This document shows, in pieces, positions 1-4,735 of a DNA stretch of 5,835 nt. The stretch is from Clostridia bacterium (GTDB lineage: Bacteria; Bacillota_E; RBS10-35; JAJYVN01): assembly GCA_027335515.1 (NCBI GenBank), contig DAHWHT010000241.1:1-5835 (forward strand). The letters run 5' to 3'. The position numbers and the translations under genes were made by a program. Below the pieces are notes generated by a model, which saw only the letters and a list, made by a program, of their open reading frames with translations, was not told the DNA's origin and did not search any database. The first letter of the stretch is position 1. Each line of letters opens with the position of its first letter.

Positions 1-473
1 AGATGGACGAGATGGACGGCGTCGACCTCCGTGGGGTCGTCAAGGTCCGGAGATACATGAGTGAGACTTGTGGCGGCTTGGAGCCTCTGACCAGCGATCG
101 CATATGCATTATCGACAACATCATCGATGTTGGTGGTATAAATCCGTTTCCAGAGGAGGGTCGGGATTAGCGTATGCCAAGTAGGCGTGCAGTGGGAGTA
201 GTGAGTGATGAGCAAAGAAACGACGCTAGATTGGCCACAAGTGCCGACTGCAAGATCGTAGGCTTGGGGCAGCGTTGTCCCCGGCGTGGGTGACTGCCCG
301 GAAGCCCGCAGCAAGGCATTGGTGAGTTCAGTGGTATTTAGGAGGGGCGTGTTGGCATTTGACTTCGCTCCGGATGAGGCCCCGGAGCCAAGGAAGAGGG
401 CCGCGGCTCCATTGGTGACTCTGTAAAGGAGGTCGTCGATCAGGGGGGCCCCTGAATGTGCAGTGAGAAGCAT
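1..473 (-). CDS. SIR2-like NAD-binding protein, N-terminal part (runs off left edge)
   Basis: The frame from ATG 473 stays open to the window edge and gives 157 residues; the 3' part is missing. Visible SIR2-family motifs are a hydrophobic strand leading into the glycine-rich NAD loop ALFLGSGAS (residues 25-33), a WHTLIP segment (99-104), and the hallmark RIYTTNIDD (110-118), where Asn115 matches the catalytic/NAD-contacting Asn of sirtuin TQNID and of bacterial SIR2-like TTNxD motifs. The catalytic His expected after a hydrophobic strand would lie at the edge (DAVHLVH, 151-157). Start choice is firm: GGAGGTG sits 5 bases before the ATG. Bacterial proteins starting with this domain are commonly anti-phage NADases (Thoeris ThsA, DSR1/DSR2, SIR2-HerA, SIR2-STAND, short-Argonaute partners), which deplete NAD+ on infection. 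Which type this is depends on the missing C-terminus. GC content (about 53%) is far below its neighbours, suggesting separate acquisition. Domain call is strong; defence role is inferred. Confidence 0.85.
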   Translation of the reverse strand, partial: MLLTAHSGAPLIDDLLYRVTNGAAALFLGSGASSGAKSNANTPLLNTTELTNALLRASGQSPTPGTTLPQAYDLAVGTCGQSSVVSLLITHYSHCTPTWHTLIPTLLWKRIYTTNIDDVVDNAYAIAGQRLQAATSLTHVSPDLDDPTEVDAVHLVH

Positions 474-485
474 GTAAACACCTCC
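474..485 (-). promoter_or_regulatory. Ribosome binding site of the SIR2-like gene
   Basis: Read on the minus strand this is GGAGGTGTTTAC followed directly by ATG. GGAGGTG is a near-consensus Shine-Dalgarno with a 5-base gap to the start. It fixes the N-terminus of the SIR2-like protein 24 residues before its glycine-rich loop strand. Confidence 0.75.
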
Positions 486-846
486 GCCGATAGCCTGGTG
501 CGAACTTGGCCCAATTGCAAACAAGGGCGATCAAGTGGCACTCTACAACTGATGCTGGACCGCGGGTCTGGGTCCCGAGTAGTGTCGGCGCCTCGAGTTC
601 GACCATTCTTGGGGCATGTGTCGGACTTCTTACGGGATGCACTCGCCACTAAACGGGATCCTTCCGGAAGCCCCGCGTCCGCCCGTGTTCTACACAGCCC
701 GGCCGCCCCTTGGCGGGACCCCGCTTTCGGAGTGGCCCGCACGCCACTGATCGACACGGTTCGTGGCCTTGGACAGACCTTCCTGCCGCGCATTCGCGCC
801 GCACCTCGGCGGTCGGGCCCTGGGGGCGTCAGCCTCGCCGCCAAAC
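474..846. other. 373-base stretch with no supported gene
   Basis: Open frames cross this stretch on both strands, but none has a recognisable motif, a convincing ribosome binding site or a clean boundary. Those that are long overlap the SIR2-like gene or the small HTH gene as shadows. It must contain the SIR2-like gene's promoter; the minus strand just upstream of that gene offers only a weak candidate (TTGGGC, 16 bases, TATCGG), which I do not call. A perfect 10-bp palindrome, CTTCCGGAAG, lies at 661-670. The change from the 53% GC left end to the ~70% GC interior occurs across this stretch, so a module boundary may be here. Confidence 0.5.
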
Positions 847-1158
847 TCAGGGATGGCCTCCGGCCTGGCCGAGCGCGCACCCAGCGAGCGCGGCCCGCAC
901 CTGCGACTCCGGGCGGTTCAGGAACACGCCGATGGCCGCCGGGGACCACCCCCGCACCCTGGTGAGGCGCCGGGCCATCGCATCGTCGTCGCTTCCCCAC
1001 GGCCGCTCGATGTGCCGCGAGTGCTCACCGACCCCGACTGCGGTCAGTGCCTGCGCTTGCTCCGGCGTCAAGCGGCATCGCGACGCCATGGCCTCCAGGG
1101 CTTCGTTCTTCTTGGTATCGGAAAATCTCTCTGGGGGAGGGCCGAGATCGGCGGGCAT
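847..1158 (-). CDS. Small protein with C-terminal helix-turn-helix-like segment
   Basis: This encodes 103 residues. The N-terminal ~25 are loose and polar. Residues 29-45 (RLTPEQAQALTAVGVGE) look helical. Residues 58-91 resemble a helix-turn-helix of the homeodomain-like/sigma-region-4 kind, with the helix-turn-helix core WSPAAIGVFLNRPESQVRAA at 71-90, where a polar turn separates two hydrophobic helices and the second carries N, R and S side chains. This suggests DNA binding, possibly regulatory; I recognise no named family. It lies 93 bases downstream of the helical protein at 1252-2025 on the same strand and could share its transcript. The start is uncertain: ATG 1158 has only a distant GGGAG (12 bases), and an internal ATG at 1089 has GGAGG only 2 bases away. 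Codon use is GC-rich at third positions like the neighbours, unlike the SIR2-like gene to the left. A single-gene reading is likely; function is open. Confidence 0.6.
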   Translation of the reverse strand: MPADLGPPPERFSDTKKNEALEAMASRCRLTPEQAQALTAVGVGEHSRHIERPWGSDDDAMARRLTRVRGWSPAAIGVFLNRPESQVRAALAGCALGQAGGHP

Positions 1159-1251
1159 CGGGCATCACCGCTCCCACTCCGGCGTTCGCCTCCCCTGGAG
1201 CCAGCCCCTGCAGGTCGGTCTGACACCTTCCCAGAATCTCTCTCAAACGCC

Positions 1252-2025
1252 CTATCCCTTCGCGGGGCGGTGGTGCGTGGGGCCGCCAGCCACCAACGGG
1301 CCGAGAGCCCCGCGTAGCGCTTTGTCCTGCCGCCCCGCCGCTAGCCAGCCGACCAATTGCAGCAGCGTCAGGCGGATCGGCCCCCTCGTGTACGAGTACC
1401 GCACTTGGTCCTGCAGGCGGTCCTTCACGGCTTCGGACGGTTCCACATCGACGGCACCGACCGTCCATGCTTCCGTCCAGTGGACCAGGTGGGCGAGGAA
1501 CTCGGCCCAGGTCTCCGGTTCGACCCGTTGCCACAGCGCAAGGTCGCGGCTCGCGAGTACCTGCGCCATCCGGACGTGCGTCGTGAGTTCCGCCGCCTGG
1601 GTCTGGAGGCCCTCGAACTCCGTCGCATCCCGCCGGACCGCTGCGGTTGCGGCGGCGGTCACCTCGCGAATTTCACTGACCCCAGCATCCCGTACCGCAG
1701 CAATGGCGGCGGTGAGTCCGTCCCGTTCCCGGCGTAGCGCCGCGACCTCACTCGTGAGATTGGAATGGTCGGCCCGCAGCTTGGTGACGGCCGCGGACCA
1801 CGCCTGGCGCGCCGCCTCCAGGCTCCCGTGCTCCTCCAGGGCGCGGGCAAGGCTGGCCGCGAGGGCTTCGTCGGCGATCCCGAGTTTGGCGGCGACGGCG
1901 TGCCAGCCCTCCACGGCGGCGGTGCTGACCTTCCGGCGGACCAGATAGGCAGCGGCACGCACTGCCCGCTCGGTGAGCTTCGCTGCATCCACCCGCTCCT
2001 GCGCTTCCCGTTCGGCCTCCTTCAC
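1252..2025 (-). CDS. Helical/coiled-coil protein of unknown function, divergent from palindrome array
   Basis: This encodes 257 residues, starting at GTG. Residues 1-75 form several Ala-rich helices including AVEGWHAVAAKLGIADEAL (37-55), which could be part of a DNA-binding fold. Residues ~75-160 form a long heptad-like helix rich in A, E, R and L (for example EVAALRRERDGLTAAIAAV, 93-111), consistent with a coiled coil. The C-terminal ~95 residues look globular and Trp-rich (W165, W173, W183, W187, W227) with YSYTRGPIRLTLLQLVGWL (210-228). There is no signal peptide or membrane segment. The layout of an N-terminal small domain plus long coiled coil recalls plasmid KfrA-type DNA-binding proteins, but I cannot show homology. 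The start is weakly supported: no Shine-Dalgarno precedes GTG 2025, and the frame stays open to a stop at 2119-2121 (a CTG at 2049 is possible; VTAAQQH upstream looks compatible with coding). It is transcribed away from the palindrome array, so regulation by that array is plausible. Confidence 0.72.
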   Translation of the reverse strand: MKEAEREAQERVDAAKLTERAVRAAAYLVRRKVSTAAVEGWHAVAAKLGIADEALAASLARALEEHGSLEAARQAWSAAVTKLRADHSNLTSEVAALRRERDGLTAAIAAVRDAGVSEIREVTAAATAAVRRDATEFEGLQTQAAELTTHVRMAQVLASRDLALWQRVEPETWAEFLAHLVHWTEAWTVGAVDVEPSEAVKDRLQDQVRYSYTRGPIRLTLLQLVGWLAAGRQDKALRGALGPLVAGGPTHHRPAKG

Positions 2026-2259
2026 GTGCTGTTGCGCCGCCGTGACCAGGTCGCAAACCCTGCCAACGCACCTGCGCGCGGAGCGCCGATGACGCCGGCA
2101 GACGACGAACCCACCCGGTCAGCCCCTACGAGCAGACCCCGCTGTAGCAGCCGCTATGGTGCCATGGCTTCCCGCCGCTTGCACCGCCCATCCCGATGCG
2201 CAACCTTGAACCGATCCCTTGGGGGCTGCGCGCAGCAACTCCTGCGCGCAGGCAGGCCG

Positions 2260-2272
2260 TGAACCGGGTTCA
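2260..2272. repeat. TGAACC-G-GGTTCA interrupted palindrome
   Basis: Two 6-base arms flank a single G, within the palindrome array between its second and third sites and unrelated in sequence to the TGCGCGCA core. It could be a second type of operator half-site pair or chance; only one copy is present. Confidence 0.35.
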
Positions 2273-2392
2273 ACGCGCATGGTGGCGCGGCAGACAGGCT
2301 GCGCGCAGCCTGCGCGCATCGGAACCGGACAACGCCGAGAGAATGGCGCCACCGCGCGCTTCTCACGGCCTGCGCGCAGCCCCCACCGTAGA

Positions 2393-2418
2393 TCCAGGGC
2401 CTGCGCGCAGGCCCTGGA
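2393..2418. repeat. Perfect 26-bp palindrome centred on one array site
   Basis: Arms are TCCAGGGCCTGCG (2393-2405) and its exact complement (2406-2418), with no spacer. It is the sixth array site with a far longer dyad than the others. It lies 46 bases before the start codon of the 342-residue protein, so it could be a principal operator. With no loop it is a poor RNA hairpin and has no following T-run, so it does not look like a terminator. Confidence 0.8.
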
Positions 2419-2451
2419 GGCCGTCCGAACGCCTATGGTGGCGACGTTTGC

Positions 2452-2460
2452 GGGAGGTGA
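2452..2460 (+). promoter_or_regulatory. Ribosome binding site of the 342-residue coiled-coil gene
   Basis: GGGAGGTGA precedes the tandem ATGATG at 2464-2469. The GGGAGG core is 6 bases from the first ATG. This strongly supports translation starting here and not at other in-frame codons. Confidence 0.7.
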
Positions 2461-2463
2461 GCG

Positions 2464-3492
2464 ATGATGGCGACGAGATCCGCTGCGCGCAGGGTTCGCG
2501 CAGGCAATCCCGAACTGCGCGCACGCCTGGACCCGGACCGCGCCCGAGCCCTGGAACAGGGACTGACGGCGGCCGGCCTATCCCTGGCCGCCCTGCTGGC
2601 ATCGGTGGCCAACGCGCCACCGGAGGTCTTCGCGGCCATGCGAGAAGCCGGCGGGTTGAGCGGATTGCTGGAAGACGCCCTGCGTGTGCGAGCGGATTCG
2701 TCGGAGGACGCCGCGGAGGCCGAGGCGATGCGCCGGCGGGCGGAATCTGCCCTGGCTCAGGCGCGGAAGCAGGCCGAAGCCATCGCGCGAGATGCCGAGC
2801 ACCGGGCGGCGGATGTCGTCAAGGCGGCAAAGGCGCAAGGCGGCATCCCCGTAGTCGAAGCAAGACTGCGGTTGGCTTTGGGCCCCTGGGCCGCCGCCAT
2901 ATCCGCAGCCGCGCGCCGCAGCCTGGCCGACCACGGCCTGCCTGACACCGCTGACAATCGGGTGGCGGCTATGATCCAGGCCGTGCGTGAAACGGTGGAA
3001 GAATCGGTGCAGACCCTGCGCCGATGCCAGGAGGCATCTCGCGCGGCACAGCGGGACCGAGAAGCGGCCGTCGTTGCGGAACGGCGGGACCGCCAGCAGA
3101 CGGCCGACGACATCGCACAGGCCCGCCGGGAGCTTGAAGCCGTGGAAGCGGAAGCGCGACGCGCCCGGCGCCGCCTGGACAGCACGCGGGGACAAGTTGA
3201 CGCCTGCCGCGCCGACCTGAACCGCATGCGCCAGCAGGAAGCAGACCTGCGGGCCTTGGCGGTGCAGGCAACCGAGTGCCGTGCTGACCTGCAGCTATGG
3301 CAAGCAGCCCTCATACAGCGCCAGCAGGCCATCGAGGACGCCGAGGAATGGATTCCGACCGTGAGCACACAGGCCGGGTCTCGGACCTTGGCGCCATCGG
3401 ACGATGCCCGGCGGTCGTCAGGCACTGGCAACGGCCAGAGGCAGCCTTTCGACGTGGAGTCCGCGTTGCTGCGGTTGGCGGGGCTGCGATAG
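2464..3492 (+). CDS. Long coiled-coil protein next to palindrome array, unknown function
   Basis: This encodes 342 residues, starting at the first of two adjacent ATGs behind a strong Shine-Dalgarno. The N-terminus (1-25) is very Arg-rich (TRSAARRVRAGNPELRARL) and could touch DNA. Residues 26-75 form compact hydrophobic helices (GLSLAALLASVANAPPEVFA at 38-57). Residues ~78-125 and ~172-295 are long charged helices with A, E, R, Q and L heptad-like patterning, strongly predicted as coiled coil. Residues 126-170 interrupt them with a hydrophobic region (VVEARLRLALGPWAAAISAA, 130-149). A polar linker (300-328) leads to a short C-terminal helix (FDVESALLRLAGLR). There are no membrane segments or nuclease, ATPase or Walker motifs. 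It heads away from the gene at 1252-2025, and two array sites lie inside its first 61 bases, favouring control by, or binding to, the array. By architecture it could be a KfrA-like or other partition/structural DNA-binding protein; this is analogy, not homology. Confidence 0.78.
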   Translation: MMATRSAARRVRAGNPELRARLDPDRARALEQGLTAAGLSLAALLASVANAPPEVFAAMREAGGLSGLLEDALRVRADSSEDAAEAEAMRRRAESALAQARKQAEAIARDAEHRAADVVKAAKAQGGIPVVEARLRLALGPWAAAISAAARRSLADHGLPDTADNRVAAMIQAVRETVEESVQTLRRCQEASRAAQRDREAAVVAERRDRQQTADDIAQARRELEAVEAEARRARRRLDSTRGQVDACRADLNRMRQQEADLRALAVQATECRADLQLWQAALIQRQQAIEDAEEWIPTVSTQAGSRTLAPSDDARRSSGTGNGQRQPFDVESALLRLAGLR

Positions 3493-3502
3493 ATCTCGGT
3501 TC

Positions 3503-3556
3503 GTCGACAGCCAACTTCGACGTGTTTCACCCGCCGTGCCGTCCCATGCTGTCGAC
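3503..3556. repeat. 9-bp inverted repeat upstream of the small gene
   Basis: GTCGACAGC at 3503-3511 is exactly mirrored by GCTGTCGAC at 3548-3556, 36 bases apart, and the right arm ends directly at the ATG at 3557. Each arm also contains the 6-bp palindrome GTCGAC. It fills most of the 64-base gap between the two plus-strand genes and could act as an operator pair or as an mRNA hairpin placed to affect initiation. There is no T-run, so a terminator is unlikely. Confidence 0.5.
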
Positions 3557-3835
3557 ATGAAGCGCCTGCCCAACGGGGTTCAACTGGAGCCGGGTGAGGT
3601 GGCCGAACTGGCCAAGGCGGCGCGCGCGGCCGTGCCCACGGGACCACCAACGCACCCGCGCGACCTATACCTTGCCGCCGTGGCGTTTGCGCTGGAGGAC
3701 CTGGTCGGAGGACCGGACGCCGCACCCCCCGCCTTCCTGATCGCACCCGTTGACAGACCCGCCACCGCACAAGACGTTGCCGTCTGTGACCCACAGCGTG
3801 CCAGCGGCGGCCTTGGCCAGCGCTCTTCCGCCTGA
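3557..3835 (+). CDS. Small protein of unknown function, 92 residues
   Basis: The frame reads MKRLPNGVQLEPGEVAELAK and continues through a helical stretch (residues ~10-55, including RDLYLAAVAFALEDLVGG) to a polar, probably unstructured tail (80-92). Codons are strongly GC-rich at third positions, as in the neighbouring genes, supporting real coding. No family is recognised, and no signal peptide is seen. It follows the coiled-coil gene by 64 bases on the same strand and may be co-transcribed. There is no clear Shine-Dalgarno before ATG 3557; GTG 3536 in the same frame is an alternative start, also without one. An inverted repeat ends exactly at the ATG. It converges with the minus-strand gene ending at 3842, with only 6 bases between the two stops. 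Confidence 0.55.
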   Translation: MKRLPNGVQLEPGEVAELAKAARAAVPTGPPTHPRDLYLAAVAFALEDLVGGPDAAPPAFLIAPVDRPATAQDVAVCDPQRASGGLGQRSSA

Positions 3836-3841
3836 CAGGGA

Positions 3842-4078
3842 TCACACACCCGGCTCCGAGTCGCGGTGAAAGACTACCAAGGCGTCCGGCCGCGCGACCA
3901 CCGCGCACACCTCGCGCGCCTCCGGGCTGGTCCGCAGCCACTGCTGCAGGGTGTCCACGGCCGAGATCCCCGGAACATCGCGGAACTCCGTCACCCCCAG
4001 CCGCATCCGTACCCCGGATGCATCCAACGGCTGATCGACTGCTTGGCCGTAGCGGTATTCGACCACCGGTCCGAGCAT
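3842..4078 (-). CDS. Alternative short gene inside the preceding frame, 78 residues
   Basis: ATG 4078 is preceded by CGGAGGCG (GGAGG 8 bases from the ATG), a better ribosome binding site than most in the window. The product, MLGPVVEYRYGQAVDQPLDA onward, has alternating hydrophobic strands and helices (VRMRLGVTEFRDV; ISAVDTLQQWLRTSPEA; EVCAVVARPDALVVFHRD), consistent with a small alpha/beta domain. It is in the same frame as the larger call and shares its stop. A TTGACACCGCC box lies 68 bases upstream of its start, matching the spacing of an identical box upstream of GTG 4537, which supports independent expression. Function is unknown. Confidence 0.5.
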   Translation of the reverse strand: MLGPVVEYRYGQAVDQPLDASGVRMRLGVTEFRDVPGISAVDTLQQWLRTSPEAREVCAVVARPDALVVFHRDSEPGV

Positions 4079-4537
4079 CGCGCTCGCCTCCGTTCGCCCG
4101 TCTGGCGGGCCACCGACACACCGCGTCATGGACCCGGCGGTGTCAACGGCGGGTCGCTTGCAGGAGCAACCGGGCCAGTGCGCCACCGTTGGGCTCCAGA
4201 TCCCGGCCGACTGCCGGCTGCGACTGGCAGGCTGCGTTGCGTCGGCTCCGGCGGTCTTCCTGACAGGGGTCCGCCTACCCATCGATAAGCCGCTCCAGGC
4301 CAGCCCCAGATCGACGCAGCGGCGGAGTTCGCCGGGATCCGGCACGCCGGCTTTCGCCATCTCCCGCAGCGCCGTGCTCAGCGCCCCCGCCGTGAAGCCG
4401 ACGACGGCCTGGCGCGTGCGCCGGTAGCTCAGCCACCAGAGGTTGGCCACGAGTGCGGTGGCGATCACGCCGCAAACCGCGCCGACGCCGAAGATCAGGC
4501 CAGGGGTCAGGGGCCATGCACTCGGGCAACCCACCAC
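3842..4537 (-). CDS. Membrane-anchored protein of unknown function (possibly two genes read as one)
   Basis: From GTG 4537 this gives 231 residues; AAGGAGG ends 5 bases before that GTG, so I prefer it to the upstream GTG 4609, which lacks any ribosome binding site. GTG 4534 is equally placed (8 bases). Residues ~13-36 (GLIFGVGAVCGVIATALVAN then LWWL) form one membrane helix followed by YRRTR, predicting a cytoplasmic remainder. Residues 45-83 are helical (FTAGALSTALREMAKAG). Residues ~85-153 are compositionally poor as protein (many S, R, P, C and G) and may be out-of-frame sequence. The last 78 residues look like a separate folded domain and have their own start signals (next entry). So the uninterrupted frame may hide a membrane gene whose true end lies in another frame around 4143-4275, plus a second gene. 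No family is recognised for either part. Confidence 0.5.
   Translation of the reverse strand: MVGCPSAWPLTPGLIFGVGAVCGVIATALVANLWWLSYRRTRQAVVGFTAGALSTALREMAKAGVPDPGELRRCVDLGLAWSGLSMGRRTPVRKTAGADATQPASRSRQSAGIWSPTVAHWPGCSCKRPAVDTAGSMTRCVGGPPDGRTEASAMLGPVVEYRYGQAVDQPLDASGVRMRLGVTEFRDVPGISAVDTLQQWLRTSPEAREVCAVVARPDALVVFHRDSEPGV
4136..4146 (-). promoter_or_regulatory. TTGACACCGCC box, candidate -35 region for the 78-residue gene
   Basis: Minus-strand TTGACACCGCC begins at 4146 with a perfect consensus -35 hexamer. No good -10 is seen 16-18 bases further on, so it may be a promoter using a nonconsensus -10 or a regulator site. The same 11-mer recurs at 4596-4606, and the similarity extends a few bases upstream with a 2-base offset. 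Confidence 0.35.
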
Positions 4538-4595
4538 GACCGCCTCCTTGCTCGCACCCAGGCGCGGGCGGTCGGTGAGGGTCCCGGTTTGCGGG

Positions 4596-4606
4596 GGCGG
4601 TGTCAA
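4596..4606 (-). promoter_or_regulatory. TTGACACCGCC box, candidate -35 region for the membrane protein gene
   Basis: This is the second exact copy of the 11-mer, beginning at 4606, 69 bases before GTG 4537. As with the other copy, the -35 hexamer is perfect and the -10 is poor. The pairing of box and start at nearly identical distance is the main argument that it is functional. Confidence 0.35.
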
Positions 4607-4723
4607 CACGGCGGTTGCTTATGGTGTTGGGGTGCCCGACACTACACTTGGAAGGGCGACCCAGTTCCCGCTATGCATTGGACTCCAAGGGAAGCCGGGA
4701 AGGCCCTCCAAAACCGTTTTGTA

Positions 4724-4735
4724 GGGGGTGAAGGG
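4724..4735 (+). promoter_or_regulatory. Ribosome binding site of the recombinase
   Basis: GGGGGTGAAGGG lies immediately before ATG 4736. It marks that ATG as the original start although its frame is no longer that of the recombinase body, which is part of the evidence for the frameshift. Confidence 0.5.

Larger units (their letters stand above)
2026..2463. promoter_or_regulatory. Divergent intergenic region holding the palindrome array
   Basis: These 438 bases separate the two divergent helical genes and should hold both promoters. I see no convincing -35/-10 pair on either strand. TATGGTG occurs at 2154-2160 and 2433-2439 but without a matching -35. The right half contains six of the eight TGCGCGCA palindromes; a degenerate version CTGCGCGCGG lies at 2072-2081. 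The left part (2026-2225) shows no repeat of its own. Small open frames here (for example a 57-codon one from ATG 2089) lack coding character. The likely role is a shared control and/or binding region for one of the flanking proteins (inference). Confidence 0.55.
2225..2524. repeat. Array of eight palindromic TGCGCGCA sites (operator/centromere-like)
   Basis: Eight exact copies of the self-complementary core TGCGCGCA start at 2227, 2243, 2300, 2311, 2371, 2402, 2484 and 2516. Six have the 10-base form CTGCGCGCAG; those at 2310 and 2515 end in T and C. I found no further copy elsewhere in the window. Flanks extend the dyad to different degrees: 12 bp at 2225-2236 and 2241-2252, 18 bp at 2295-2312, 26 bp at 2393-2418. 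Centre-to-centre distances are 16, 57, 11, 60, 31, 82 and 32 bases. The 11, 31 and 32 steps are near whole helical turns. The last two copies lie within the start of the coding region at 2464. The density is far beyond chance even at 70% GC. Such arrays usually bind a dimeric protein (autoregulator, partition or replication factor); the binder is not identified. Confidence 0.85.

Noticed and set aside
3..170. Plus-strand open frame of 55 codons at the left edge, looking like a protein C-terminus
   Set aside because: The opposite strand encodes clear SIR2 motifs through the same bases with a proper start and ribosome binding site, so this is its shadow.
174..293. 39-codon plus-strand frame just after the previous stop
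   Set aside because: It lies antisense within the SIR2-like gene, has only a distant purine-rich stretch before it and no recognisable features.
590..620. GAGTTCGACC, resembling a tRNA T-loop or integrase attachment remnant
   Set aside because: The flanking bases do not form a T-stem or acceptor stem, so there is no tRNA fragment to support.
710..1948. Long 412-codon plus-strand frame
   Set aside because: It is antisense to the 847-1158 and 1252-2025 genes and its Ser/Arg/Ala/Thr-rich translation has no domain-like pattern, as expected for a high-GC shadow frame.
2154..2160. TATGGTG at 2154 and 2433 (and again at 4620) as recurrent -10 elements
   Set aside because: None has a credible -35 hexamer at 16-18 bases upstream; the motif is short and can recur by chance.
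2225..2524. CRISPR array
   Set aside because: The repeats are 8-10 bp palindromes with irregular spacing of 11-82 bases, not long direct repeats with even spacers.
2196..2945. Plus-strand 249-codon frame crossing the palindrome array
   Set aside because: It overlaps the 342-residue gene in another frame, and its first part only translates the repeats; no ribosome binding site.
2757..4121. Long 454-codon minus-strand frame
   Set aside because: It is antisense to the strongly supported coiled-coil gene and the 92-residue gene; the translation is Arg/Ser/Cys-rich and lacks coherent motifs.
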